Assembly (NCBI GenBank): GCA_910588775.1
Contig: CAJURH010000002.1
Coordinates: 1-64,000, forward strand
Direction: 5' to 3'
Source: an uncultured Lachnospiraceae bacterium
GTDB taxonomy: Bacteria > Bacillota > Clostridia > Lachnospirales > Lachnospiraceae
Length of the DNA: 64,000 nucleotides
The translations under genes were made by a program, and so were the position numbers. This document shows positions 8,193 to 16,264 of this stretch, in pieces. Below the pieces are notes generated by a model that saw only the letters and a program-made list of their open reading frames with translations, did not search any database and was not told the DNA's origin. Position 1 is the stretch's first letter, and each line of letters begins with the position of its first letter.

Positions 8193-9563
8193 CTAGATGC
8201 TTAAGAGACAGATTGCTTCTGTGTGGCAGGTCATTGGAAAGTTGTCAATGGGGCAGACGCTTTTCAATTCATATCCTCCCTGTCGCAGGTATTTTACATC
8301 GCGGGCCAAGGTTGCGCTGTCACAGCTTACATACACCACGCGTCGCGGTTTTGCCTGAAGGATAGTGTCCAGCAGGGCAGTGTCGCATCCTTTGCGCGGA
8401 GGATCTACGACGATTACGTCGGCATGCATCTGTCCATCCTGGTATTTGGCGGGCAAGATTTCTTCGGCTTTTCCTGTGAAGAATTCTATGTTGTCCAGAC
8501 AGTTTAGGCGGGCATTTGCTCTGGCGTTTTGGACGGCCACGGGGACGATCTCCACGCCGTAGACTTTTTTGGCGTGTCTGGCCAGGAACAGGGAGATGCT
8601 GCCGATGCCGCAGTACAGGTCCCAGACGGTTTCTTCACCGGTTAAAGCGGCGTATTCCAGCGCTTTTTCGTACATCTTTTCCGTTTGTCTGGGATTTACC
8701 TGGAAAAAGGACTGGGGGGAAATGCAAAACTGCAGATCTTTGATGCAGTCGGTGATATACGGTTTTCCCCAGACCAGGGTGTTTGTTTCGCCCAATATGA
8801 CGTTGTTTCGTTGTTTGTTTATGTTTAACAAAATGCTAGTCATACCTGGAATCGTTTCCAGTTGGTGGGCCAGTTTTTCGGCATGGGGAAGGTTCTTACC
8901 ATTGATGACCAGACATACCATAATTTCCCCAGTCTGGAAACCGCAGCGGGTCAACACATGGCGGACGAGTCCTTTGCCGCTGGTTTCGTCGTAGGGGGCA
9001 ATGTGGTGTTTTTCCATATGATTGATAACCGTGTCCAGGATGGCGCTGTTCTGGGGGATGCCCAGATAACATTCCCGGTTGGGAATGATTTTGTGGGTGC
9101 GTCCAGCATAGAAGCCTGTAATAATTTGTCCGTCTTTGTCACGGCCTACTGGAAACTGGGCTTTGTTGCGGTAGCGAAATGGATTTTCCATGCCGATGAT
9201 GGGTTCCATGATGGAGTCTAGGATAGCTTTGGGCAGGCCGCCGATGTGTCCCAGGTTTTGGCGGACGGCATTCTCCTTGAAGGATAGCTGCTGTGGATAG
9301 GCCAGGGTCTGGAGCTGGCACCCGCCGCATTGCCGCGCGAATGGGCACACGGGCTCTGTGCGGTGTGGGGAAGGCTTCAGTATTTCAGTCAGTCGCGCAT
9401 AGCCGTAACTGGCCTTTGTTTTCATAATCTTCGCCCGCACAACGTCGCCAATGACGGCATCCTTGATAAAAAGGGCATAACCGTCCACTTTGCCGACGCC
9501 TGTCCCGTCTTTTCCCATATCTTCAATGGTGACATTGACTAATTGATCTTTATAAAATTCCAT
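8193..9563 (-). CDS. rlmD: 23S rRNA (uracil-C5)-methyltransferase, RlmD/RumA family
   Basis: A 456-residue RNA m5U methyltransferase. An N-terminal TRAM-like domain (about 1-60) precedes the Fe-S cysteines C73, C79 and C82 (CPFARQCGGC). The SAM-binding motif YCGIGSISLFLA, the VVDPPRKG motif and the catalytic Cys at about 414 (VSCDSATLARDV) are all present. The ATG at 9563 is chosen because GGAGG lies just upstream and family members begin MEFYKDQLV; the frame is open further but runs into tRNA sequence. Two tRNA-Gly genes lie immediately upstream on the same strand. Family members cannot be split into RlmC, RlmD or RlmCD by eye, so the exact uridine modified is uncertain. Confidence 0.88.
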   Translation of the reverse strand: MEFYKDQLVNVTIEDMGKDGTGVGKVDGYALFIKDAVIGDVVRAKIMKTKASYGYARLTEILKPSPHRTEPVCPFARQCGGCQLQTLAYPQQLSFKENAVRQNLGHIGGLPKAILDSIMEPIIGMENPFRYRNKAQFPVGRDKDGQIITGFYAGRTHKIIPNRECYLGIPQNSAILDTVINHMEKHHIAPYDETSGKGLVRHVLTRCGFQTGEIMVCLVINGKNLPHAEKLAHQLETIPGMTSILLNINKQRNNVILGETNTLVWGKPYITDCIKDLQFCISPQSFFQVNPRQTEKMYEKALEYAALTGEETVWDLYCGIGSISLFLARHAKKVYGVEIVPVAVQNARANARLNCLDNIEFFTGKAEEILPAKYQDGQMHADVIVVDPPRKGCDTALLDTILQAKPRRVVYVSCDSATLARDVKYLRQGGYELKSVCPIDNFPMTCHTEAICLLSI

Positions 9564-9667
9564 AAAAAACCTCCACAGTGTTATGAATCTGTAGTGAAAA
9601 AGGCACACAGGATAAAGGGGATGCAGATTGAAACAAGAGAACACAGCCAGTAGAAAAAGGCTTCCAG

Positions 9668-9706
9668 AAAAAAATAAGCAAGTCCCCACAAATATATGAG
9701 GACTTG
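9668..9706 (-). terminator. Terminator after the tRNA-Gly pair
   Basis: Arms CAAGTCC (9679-9685) and GGACTTG (9700-9706) pair; on the minus strand the stem is followed by TTATTTTTTT. It separates the tRNA transcript from rlmD. Confidence 0.75.
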
Positions 9707-9715
9707 AAAGAGAAA

Positions 9716-9788
9716 AGCGTGAAACGGGACTCGAACCCGCGACCCCAACCTTGGCAAGGTTGTACTCTACCAACTGAGCCATTCACGC
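9716..9788 (-). tRNA. tRNA-Gly (anticodon GCC)
   Basis: A cloverleaf of 73 bases: acceptor GCGTGAA with TTCACGC, D-arm GGCTCAGTTGGTAGAG, anticodon stem CAACC/GGTTG around TTGCCAA, T-arm GGGTTCGAGTCCC, discriminator U. No CCA is encoded. Confidence 0.95.
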
Positions 9789-9791
9789 ACA

Positions 9792-9862
9792 AGCGGGTGA
9801 TGGGAATCGAACCCACATATCTAGCTTGGAAGGCTAGTGTTCTACCACTGAACTACACCCGC
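9792..9862 (-). tRNA. tRNA-Gly (anticodon TCC)
   Basis: A cloverleaf of 71 bases: acceptor GCGGGTG with CACCCGC, anticodon stem CTAGC/GCTAG around CTTCCAA, T-loop GGGTTCGATTCCC, discriminator U. No CCA is encoded. It is three bases upstream of tRNA-Gly(GCC), so the two share one transcript. Confidence 0.95.
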
Positions 9863-9891
9863 AAGAAGTATTTTCCTTAGCGACAAAAAGT

Positions 9892-9920
9892 ATTCTACTC
9901 CACAATATGTAAAAAGTCAA
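9892..9920 (-). promoter_or_regulatory. Promoter of the tRNA-Gly pair
   Basis: TTGACT (9920-9915), 17-base spacer and TAGAAT (9897-9892) on the minus strand, about 30 bases upstream of the first tRNA. Confidence 0.7.
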
Positions 9921-9961
9921 GAGCTTTTTTGGAAATTTTTTATTTTTTTTAAGCGGGAGGA

Positions 9962-9990
9962 TTGCGGGATTGTGACAAAGCGGTTATACT
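9962..9990 (+). promoter_or_regulatory. Promoter of the SAM methyltransferase gene
   Basis: TTGCGG (9962-9967), 17 bases and TATACT (9985-9990), 32 bases before the ATG at 10022. Confidence 0.6.
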
Positions 9991-10021
9991 GAAAAAAACA
10001 GGACGGATGAGGTAAGGAAAG

Positions 10022-10801
10022 ATGAATCAGAGTGAAGGTTCCTGCGCGTACGAAAGTTTTGCAGCTGTTTACGATATGTTTATGGATAATATTCCTTATG
10101 AGGAATGGGCGGCGTATATATGCGGAATTTTGCAAGAATGGGGGATTAAAGATGGGCTGGTCCTGGAGCTGGGCTGTGGAACAGGCAACATCACCCAGTT
10201 GCTGGCAAGGAAGGGCTACGACATGATCGGGGTGGACGCTTCTTCTGAGATGCTGCAGGTGGCTGTAGAGAAGAGGGAGGACAGCGGGCAGGATATTTTG
10301 TATCTGCTTCAGGACATGCGGGAATTTGAGTTGTATGGCACGGTGCGGGCGGCAGTCTGCGTCTGTGACTCGCTGAATTACATTACAGAGCCGGAGGATT
10401 TACTCCAAGTGTTTCGTCTGGTTAATAATTATCTGGACCCGGGCGGTATATTTATCTTTGATTTAAACACTGTATACAAATACGAAAAAATCTTGGGTGA
10501 TTGCACCGTTGCCGAGGACCGGGAGGAAGCCAGTTTTATTTGGGAAAATGCGTACGACTCAAGGGAGAGGCTCAATGTCTATCAACTGGCTCTTTTTTTG
10601 AGAGAAGAGGACGGGCGTTATCGCAAACAGGAGGAAGTGCACTTCCAGAGGGCGTATGCCTTGGAAGAGGTGAAAGATTTGCTAAAAAGGGCGGGACTTG
10701 AATTCTTGGCGGTTTACGATGCAGGCGCCCGCCGTCCGCCTGAGCCGAACAGTGAGAGGATTTATGTGATTGCCAGGGAATCAGGCAAAATCAGGGATTG
10801 A
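10022..10801 (+). CDS. Class I SAM-dependent methyltransferase, substrate unknown
   Basis: A 259-residue cytoplasmic enzyme. The Rossmann SAM-binding motif LVLELGCGTGNIT lies near residues 46-58, followed by the acidic end of beta-2 (MIGVDASSEML) and a post-motif DSLNYI segment. This arrangement fits the Methyltransf_25/YqeM-like group of small-molecule or RNA methyltransferases. The C-terminal SERIYVIARE is typical of the same group. GAGGTAAGGAAAG precedes the ATG. It is a single gene between its promoter and the terminator at 10849-10885, so context does not name the substrate. Confidence 0.85.
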   Translation: MNQSEGSCAYESFAAVYDMFMDNIPYEEWAAYICGILQEWGIKDGLVLELGCGTGNITQLLARKGYDMIGVDASSEMLQVAVEKREDSGQDILYLLQDMREFELYGTVRAAVCVCDSLNYITEPEDLLQVFRLVNNYLDPGGIFIFDLNTVYKYEKILGDCTVAEDREEASFIWENAYDSRERLNVYQLALFLREEDGRYRKQEEVHFQRAYALEEVKDLLKRAGLEFLAVYDAGARRPPEPNSERIYVIARESGKIRD

Positions 10802-10848
10802 CAGGATTGGAACCATCCCTTACAATAGTAATACATGGAAATGGGGGT

Positions 10849-10885
10849 ATCGGATGTCAGCCAGGGGCGGGACATCCGATTTTTT
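10849..10885 (+). terminator. Intrinsic terminator
   Basis: Ten-base arms ATCGGATGTC (10849-10858) and GACATCCGAT (10871-10880) followed by a T-run. It ends the methyltransferase transcript before the MATE gene. Confidence 0.85.
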
Positions 10886-10917
10886 CACACAATTTGGAGA
10901 GATAAGGAGGGTGAGAA

Positions 10918-12276
10918 ATGGAAGAGACGATACAACAAGAAAATAAAATGGGGATTATGCCGATTCCCAAGCTTCTGATGGGCATGTCTTTGCCCATGAT
11001 GCTGTCCATGATGATACAGGCTTTGTACAATGTGGTGGACAGTGTATTTGTGGCGCAAATTAATGAAAATGCATTGACAGCTGTGTCGCTGGTGTTTCCG
11101 GTGCAGAACCTGATGATTGCCATAGCGGTTGGCCTCTGCGTGGGGGTCAACGCCTTGCTTTCGCGGAACCTGGGGGAGAAGGATTTTGATGGGGCAAATG
11201 CGGCGGCCCGCAATGGGATTTTCCTGTCTTTGATCTGTTATGTTATGTTTGCCATTGTATCGGCAAGTCTGTCGGATTTATTTTTGCGTGTACAGACTTC
11301 GGATGTGCAGATTCGTGAATATGGAACGACTTACATGCGGATTATCTCCGTGTGCTGCATCGGGGTTTATATGCAGTTGATGATGGAGCGGCTTTTGCAG
11401 TCCACGGGGCGGACTTTTCTGACTATGATTACCCAGAGCGTGGGGGCGATTATCAATTTGATTATGGACCCGATTTTGATATTTGGTCTGCTGGGCTTTC
11501 CCAAAATGGGCGTGGCAGGAGCGGCTCTTGCCACCATCTTTGGGCAGCTTGTGGCCATGGGCTTGGCCGTGTTTATGAACATTAAATGGAATCCGGATGT
11601 GAACATCAGTATGAAACGGTTTAGGCCGGATAAGAAGATTCTGGGGAAAATTCTGGCGGTGGGGATTCCCACCACGGTTGTGCAGGCCATCGGTTCGGTG
11701 ATGACTTTCGGATTCAACAAAATTTTATTGATGTTTACGCCTACAGCCACAGCCGTTTTCGGCGTATACTTTAAACTGAATAGTTTTATTTTCATGCCAG
11801 TGTTCGGCCTGAATAACGGGATGGTTCCTATTATTGCGTACAATTACGGCGCCCGTAAAAAGAAACGGATTGTGGATACCATACGGTTGAGCGTGATTGC
11901 GGCGGTTTGTCTCATGGTGATTGGTCTGATAGTCTTTATGACGATTCCTGGGCTGCTGCTGAGTATGTTTAACGCGTCGGAGGACATGTTGGCCATTGGT
12001 ATTCCGGCGCTTCGGATCATTTGTCCGAGCTTTCTGTTTGCAGGATACTGCATTGTCATTGGATCGGTGTTCCAGGCTTTGGGTAATGGGATTTATAGCC
12101 TGTGGGTGTCGCTGGCCAGGCAGCTTTTTGTGCTTTTACCTTCCGCCTACATACTGGCTGTGACCTTCGGGCTAGATTATGTGTGGTGGTCATACCCCAT
12201 TGCGGAAGTAGCTTCTGTGGCGTTGACCACTATCCTATTCAGAAAGATTTACAGACAGAAAATTTCGCAGTTGTAG
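10918..12276 (+). CDS. MATE-family multidrug/organic-cation exporter
   Basis: A 452-residue inner-membrane protein with about twelve hydrophobic segments in two halves. It shows the family start (PIPKLLMGMSLPMMLSMMIQ), VDSVFVAQ and the AxNYGA-type motif IAYNYGARKKKR at the start of the second half. MATE proteins expel drugs, toxins or metabolites using Na+ or H+ gradients; the substrate is not readable. AAGGAGGGTGAGAA precedes the ATG. The next gene, hslO, begins about 20 bases downstream, so the two may be co-transcribed. Confidence 0.9.
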   Translation: MEETIQQENKMGIMPIPKLLMGMSLPMMLSMMIQALYNVVDSVFVAQINENALTAVSLVFPVQNLMIAIAVGLCVGVNALLSRNLGEKDFDGANAAARNGIFLSLICYVMFAIVSASLSDLFLRVQTSDVQIREYGTTYMRIISVCCIGVYMQLMMERLLQSTGRTFLTMITQSVGAIINLIMDPILIFGLLGFPKMGVAGAALATIFGQLVAMGLAVFMNIKWNPDVNISMKRFRPDKKILGKILAVGIPTTVVQAIGSVMTFGFNKILLMFTPTATAVFGVYFKLNSFIFMPVFGLNNGMVPIIAYNYGARKKKRIVDTIRLSVIAAVCLMVIGLIVFMTIPGLLLSMFNASEDMLAIGIPALRIICPSFLFAGYCIVIGSVFQALGNGIYSLWVSLARQLFVLLPSAYILAVTFGLDYVWWSYPIAEVASVALTTILFRKIYRQKISQL

Positions 12277-12297
12277 AAAGGATGGGTGGTAGATAGG

Positions 12298-13179
12298 ATG
12301 ACAGAACAGGATTATGTGGTGAGGGGCACGACGGCGGGCGGCCAGATACGCGCGTTCGCCGCAGCGACTAAGGATTTGACGGAAGCGGCGCGGCGGGCGC
12401 ACAACACCAGCCCGGTGGCCACGGCGGCTCTGGGGCGGATGTTGACCGCCGGGGCCATGATGGGAGCTATGATGAAAGGGGAAAAAGACCTGTTAACCTT
12501 GCAGATTCAGTCCCAGGGCCCTCTACAGGGGATTACGGTGACGGCGGATTCCCATGGGAATGTGAAAGGCTATGTGGGAAATCCTGCGGTGTGCATTGCC
12601 GCCAACGAAAAGGGCAAGCTGGATGTGGCAGGGGCCGTGGGGGATGGAATCCTGCGGGTGATTAAGGACATGGGGCTTAAAGAACCCTATCTGGGACAGA
12701 CCGAGATTCAGACCGGGGAAATTGCGGAAGATCTCACCTATTATTTTGCGTCCAGCGAACAGGTTCCCTCTTCGGTGGGGCTGGGTGTGCTGATGAACAA
12801 AGACAATACGGTGCGTCAGTCGGGAGGGTTTATCATTCAGTTGATGCCTGACACCCAGGAAGAGGTTATTGAGCGTTTGGAAAAAAACATCGGCGGCTTG
12901 AAATCAGTGACAGATATGTTGGAGTCGGGCCTAACTCCGACGGGAATGCTGGAAACGGTTTTGGAAGGTTTTCAAGTGGAAATTCTCAAGTCGTCCTCCT
13001 GCAGGTTTTTCTGCAACTGTGACCGGGAGCGGGTGGAAAAGGCTCTGATTAGCATTGGGAAAAAAGAGCTGGAGGAGATGATCCAGGAGGGTAAGGATGT
13101 GGAACTGAACTGTCATTTTTGCAGCAGTCATTATATATTTACGCCGGAGGATTTGAGGCAGTTACTGAAACGGGTTTGA
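12298..13179 (+). CDS. hslO: Hsp33 redox-regulated chaperone
   Basis: About 293 residues. Hsp33 is a holding chaperone switched on when oxidation releases zinc from a C-terminal cysteine cluster. The cluster is intact: CNC (about 239, 241) and CHFC (about 272, 275). The N-terminal core IRAFAAATKDLTEAARRAHNTSP matches the family, as does the long helical linker. A GTG at 12286 is also in frame, but family members begin close to the YVVRGTTAGG segment, so ATG 12298 (MTEQDYVVRG) is chosen. The gene follows the MATE exporter closely and probably ends at the weak hairpin at 13198. Confidence 0.93.
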   Translation: MTEQDYVVRGTTAGGQIRAFAAATKDLTEAARRAHNTSPVATAALGRMLTAGAMMGAMMKGEKDLLTLQIQSQGPLQGITVTADSHGNVKGYVGNPAVCIAANEKGKLDVAGAVGDGILRVIKDMGLKEPYLGQTEIQTGEIAEDLTYYFASSEQVPSSVGLGVLMNKDNTVRQSGGFIIQLMPDTQEEVIERLEKNIGGLKSVTDMLESGLTPTGMLETVLEGFQVEILKSSSCRFFCNCDRERVEKALISIGKKELEEMIQEGKDVELNCHFCSSHYIFTPEDLRQLLKRV

Positions 13180-13197
13180 AAATGATTTGGGAAAAAG

Positions 13198-13232
13198 AGC
13201 GGTGGGGCAATGTAGGGTTCTACTGCTTTTTT
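13198..13232 (+). terminator. Weak candidate terminator after hslO
   Basis: Arms AGCGGT (13198-13203) and ACTGCT (13222-13227, one G-U pair), followed by six T. The stem is short. Confidence 0.4.
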
Positions 13233-13313
13233 ATCAGATCCCTTTACGTTTAAATGCATTTGTAGTATATGCACTATTGCAGCGCAAAATTCTTAAGTTT
13301 TTGAAAATTTTCT

Positions 13314-13328
13314 GATAGCGCTATTTCC
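13314..13328. repeat. Left copy of a 15-base inverted repeat
   Basis: GATAGCGCTATTTCC here is the exact reverse complement of 14332-14346. The core ATAGCGCTAT is itself palindromic. The two copies bracket the small secreted-protein gene. Confidence 0.7.
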
Positions 13329-13392
13329 CAAAACCGACGTACTTACTGCTGCGTTTGTGTTTGGGAATGTGGCGCTCTCAAAAATATTTCTA

Positions 13393-13890
13393 TCAAACTT
13401 TTGCCGTAGCGGCTGTGGCTGGACGCTCATAGCCGAATATAAAGCTGCTTTTGAATTTCGAGGCCAGGTTGCCGCTTGTTCCAAGCTTGATGCTGGAAAC
13501 GGGGCAGTTATATTTCGCTGACGTAAAGTTGCATTTGTAATTTTTTGTCTTTTTCTTCCCTGTCTTTACTGTGATTGTAAAAGTTGTCTTTCCATATTTC
13601 TTAACAATAAAGGTAAATGTGGAGGTGTGCGCAATCTTAATCTGTGCCGCTACTTTCTTATTGCTGGAAGTGACTTTGGCAATTTTCCCACCCGCCAGTT
13701 TGCTTTTCGGGAGGGACATATGGATTTTAAACCCGCCTTTTATCTGCAGCTGCTGTGCCGTCAGCCCATAGCCGGTGTTTTTGGCATAGGGAATGATCAG
13801 TGCGTTTGCGGATACATGGGTGGGCGTGGCCGCTAGAGTAAGTGCGATTACCAAACATAAGGTCATTAAAATGCTGCTGATTTTTTTCAT
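13393..13890 (-). CDS. Small secreted protein with an Ig-like beta domain
   Basis: A 165-residue protein with a clear cleavable signal (MKKISSILMTLCLVIALTL, cleavage near THVSANA). The body is basic and beta-rich: KVTSSNKKVAAQ and KKYGKTTFTITVKTGKKKT resemble one bacterial Ig-like (Big_2) repeat, with two cysteines in NYKC and YNCP that could pair. No anchor motif is seen, so it may be released. It stands alone between hslO and a decaying region. AGGAGGTAAATCC precedes the ATG. Function unknown. Confidence 0.7.
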   Translation of the reverse strand: MKKISSILMTLCLVIALTLAATPTHVSANALIIPYAKNTGYGLTAQQLQIKGGFKIHMSLPKSKLAGGKIAKVTSSNKKVAAQIKIAHTSTFTFIVKKYGKTTFTITVKTGKKKTKNYKCNFTSAKYNCPVSSIKLGTSGNLASKFKSSFIFGYERPATAATAKV

Positions 13891-14012
13891 AATGGATTTA
13901 CCTCCTAAGTGTTTTTTGTGTTTAAGAAGTTTCTTGATATGGATTTTTTATAGGCTCCTCCTTTCGTACAGTATTAAAAATTAGATAATTGCAAAAGGTC
14001 TGTTTCATAAGA

Positions 14013-14059
14013 AGCCAATTAAAAACGGTTTTAAGATCCGTTTTGTTTATTTTGACCAG
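14013..14059. repeat. Dispersed repeat, copy 1 (terminator-like)
   Basis: About 47 bases starting AGCCAATT and containing AGATCCGTTTTGTTTATTT, closely similar to 62154-62202. AAAACGG and CCGTTTT arms followed by TTTATTTT make this copy a plausible intrinsic terminator. Confidence 0.65.
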
Positions 14060-14331
14060 GCTTGTGGCATGCGAAAACAGTTTCACAATTACTTAAATAT
14101 AGAAATTGGAATTTGCAAAATGTAGGAACCATAAATTCAGAACTTCATTCCTGGTTGCCCATCATGGCATTTTCCTAAATTTCTTTATTATTATACGTTT
14201 TCTCATTATGCTTTACAATATGTGGCGTTTTTTGTGGACAAATTAGTCCCGTCCGGACTATGAAAATGAAATATATTTTTTGCCTGAATACTTTCAAAAT
14301 GGCCGAATGAAAATACGCGGTTTTTAGTAAT

Positions 14332-14346
14332 GGAAATAGCGCTATC
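14332..14346. repeat. Right copy of the 15-base inverted repeat
   Basis: GGAAATAGCGCTATC, reverse complement of 13314-13328. Confidence 0.7.
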
Positions 14347-14420
14347 TACAGATGTATTTATGTTTTATCGGAAAAGCTGACAAAAGCGCTGTCTTAAAAT
14401 AATTTCAGGATTAACAAGGA

Positions 14421-14811
14421 ATGGTCATGGCTTTACAGTGAGAATGGGTTTACATTATAGAGGCCAGCTATGCCCTGCCGGAAGGCAAAAGAGTGGAGTT
14501 AATGGATGGATGCCCGTAGGGGTACATATAAAAGTTGGTTTCGGAACTGACCCAGTGGATTGGGCGTTATATTAAGTCAAAAGGTGGAGAATGCGAGGTT
14601 TACCCTGCGCCGTTCGCTGTTTTTCTGAACAAAGACGACAAACTTATGCTGAGCCGGATAATTCAGTTATATGCAACAAGGATAAGTTGAACGCTCGGGG
14701 CGCAGTGGCGTGTAGGGATACTGGATTGTAAATGTATACGATCTTGAGAATAAGATTGCAATCTATATTTACAAAAATTTGTGCATAAGAATAGCAGATT
14801 TATTTCAGTAA
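14421..14811 (+). pseudogene. Decayed Uma2-family (PD-(D/E)XK-like) nuclease gene
   Basis: No single frame is open, but piecing frames together gives family sequence in order: ALPEGKRVELMDG, then QWIGRYIKSKGGECEVYPAP followed by FAVFLNKDDK, then EPDNSVICNKDKLNARG, then YWIVNVYDLENKIAIYIY. This is the Uma2 (DUF820) order, with the acidic EPD motif preserved. There is an in-frame TGA soon after the start, a TAG at about 14517 and at least two frameshifts. Intact homologues are about 190 residues; part of the middle and of the C-terminal half is lost. It lies beside a second broken gene (HxlR remnant), marking a degrading accessory patch. Confidence 0.8.
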
Positions 14812-14884
14812 AAAGTGAAAAACAACGGGATGTGAGGATGGGGTGACGCAGGTTAGACAGGAAGGGATAACTTTATTAAAGGAA

Positions 14885-15111
14885 AAGGTTCAACGAACTG
14901 CAAAGGCCATTGGGGAAAATTACTACGAAGACTTTGACTCAGCAGCTCAGAGAATTGGAAGAGCAAGGGATTGTCAGGCGGAAGATTTACCCGGGAAGTT
15001 CCGCTTCGGGTGGAGTATTCGTTGAGTGTAATCGAAGATACCTTGAAGCCGATTTTGGGGGAATTGTGTGAATGGGGGAAAGCGTATCAAGAGTATTTAA
15101 GACATCCATGA
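14885..15111 (+). pseudogene. HxlR-family regulator remnant, frameshifted
   Basis: Translation from 14885 gives RFNELQRPLGKITTKTLTQQ then LRELEEQGIVRRKIYP, the recognition-helix region of HxlR winged-helix regulators. After an extra G near 14993 the frame shifts and continues as EVPLRVEYSLS and LKPILGELCEWGKAYQEYL to a stop. The N-terminal third, with the family Cys, is absent. Two intact HxlR genes lie within 1.6 kb. Confidence 0.8.
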
Positions 15112-15179
15112 AAGGCATAAAAAGATCCGGGAAAAGAGCTGTACAGATGTTTTTTCCCGGATTTAATTCCCTTTGATTT

Positions 15180-15548
15180 TCACGATTTTTTCTCTGATTT
15201 TTTGGAGCGGCAAAACGGCTGTATATTGATTTGTTCCATAAAATCCGCTCCCCAGTTGCACATGGCGTCTAATACGGGAATGATGCTGCGACCAAAAGGG
15301 GTGAGAGAATATAAAGTTCGGGGTGGTTTCGCCGGAAGGACTTCTCGGTGCAGTAACCCGCATTCTTCCAGAGCATGTAACTGCTGAGAGAGCATCTTAG
15401 GAGTTGCTTGGGGAATCATGCGTTGCAGTTCCATGTAGTGAAGAGGTTTTTCGATTAAATACCAGAGGATAAGAGGTTTGTATTTGCCGCCGATGAGAAA
15501 CAATGTGGCTTCCACGGGGCAATGAAATTGGTCTTTGGTGTATTCCAT
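15180..15548 (-). CDS. HxlR-family transcriptional regulator
   Basis: A 122-residue winged-helix regulator. The conserved Cys10 in FHCPVEATLFLIGGKYK is the residue used by several HxlR/YodB/HypR members to sense electrophiles or disulfide stress. The recognition region TPKMLSQQLHALEECGLLHRE and wing PPRTLYSLTPFG are intact. It is transcribed away from the nitroreductase gene, sharing its upstream region, which is the usual arrangement for a regulator of the divergent enzyme. The C-terminal tail is Lys/Ser rich. Confidence 0.88.
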   Translation of the reverse strand: MEYTKDQFHCPVEATLFLIGGKYKPLILWYLIEKPLHYMELQRMIPQATPKMLSQQLHALEECGLLHREVLPAKPPRTLYSLTPFGRSIIPVLDAMCNWGADFMEQINIQPFCRSKKSEKKS

Positions 15549-15697
15549 GTACTTGCATTCACTCCTTTTTTCGACTATCCTTTTGGGAAGTATCTACCTG
15601 AAAAGTAAACTCTTGCGCAGTGGGCGAATTCTGTTAAAATAAAGGCAACGGTTCATTTATATGTTCAGTATATAACAGAAAGGGAGGAATGACTACT

Positions 15698-16216
15698 ATG
15701 AATTTTTTTGAACTTTCTAAGAAACGTTATTCTGTCCGCAAATATCAGGACAGGCCGGTGGAAAAAGAGAAGCTGAATCAGATATTGGAGGCGGCCCATG
15801 TGGCGCCTACGGCGGCCAACCTTCAGCCGGTTCGGCTGTTAGCAGTCCAGAGCTGGGAAGGGTTGGAGAAGATAGGAAAAGGGGCCAATCTCTATGGCGC
15901 TCCTCTGGCCATTATCGTTTGCGTCGACCATGACAAAGCGTGGGTACGGCCTTTTGACGGAAAGCAGACTGCGGACATTGACGCTTCCATCTTGACGGAT
16001 CACATGATGCTGCAGGCCACGGAATTGGGCCTTGGCTCTGTCTGGATCTGCTATTTTAAACCCGATGTGATACGAAAAGAGTTTGCGCTTCCGGATAACC
16101 TGGAGCCTGTGAACATCCTGGCTGTGGGCTATGCCGCCGGAGAAATAGTCGACCCTGAGCGTCACGGACAGACGCGTATTTCAATGGAGGAACTGGTCTC
16201 TTACGAAAATATTTAG
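15698..16216 (+). CDS. Nitroreductase-family flavoprotein
   Basis: About 172 residues; an FMN-dependent NAD(P)H oxidoreductase for nitro, quinone or similar electrophiles. It starts with the family motif FFELSKKRYSVRKYQDRPV and has the FMN-binding features AAHVAPTAANLQPV and GLGSVWICYF. It is short, close to the minimal nitroreductase fold. GGGAGG is 10 bases from the ATG at 15698 but only one or two from the alternative ATG at 15689, so 15698 is preferred. Two HxlR regulators flank it, one divergent and one convergent, suggesting induction by electrophiles. Confidence 0.88.
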   Translation: MNFFELSKKRYSVRKYQDRPVEKEKLNQILEAAHVAPTAANLQPVRLLAVQSWEGLEKIGKGANLYGAPLAIIVCVDHDKAWVRPFDGKQTADIDASILTDHMMLQATELGLGSVWICYFKPDVIRKEFALPDNLEPVNILAVGYAAGEIVDPERHGQTRISMEELVSYENI

Positions 16217-16229
16217 TGAATTGAAGAGC

Positions 16230-16263
16230 AAAACTGGCGCTAGAGTTCTCCGGCGCCAGTTTT
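16230..16263. terminator. Bidirectional terminator between nitroreductase and HxlR genes
   Basis: Eleven-base perfect arms AAAACTGGCGC (16230-16240) and GCGCCAGTTTT (16253-16263). A-rich and T-rich ends serve both convergent genes. Confidence 0.85.
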
Positions 16264-16264
16264 G

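Larger units (their letters stand above)
13891..14420. other. AT-rich region without a recognised gene
   Basis: About 530 bases holding the secreted-protein leader, a dispersed repeat (14013-14059), a 15-base inverted-repeat copy (14332-14346) and a small AGTCC/GGACT dyad near 14247. No convincing reading frame is seen on either strand. Confidence 0.6.

Noticed and set aside
9564..9782. Upstream in-frame extension of rlmD to 9782
   Set aside because: The frame runs through tRNA-Gly(GCC) and a terminator. ATG 9563 has a ribosome binding site and the family N-terminus.
14843..15025. Small intact gene starting at 14843
   Set aside because: Its frame is a shadow of an HxlR remnant read in another frame; the remnant explains the sequence.
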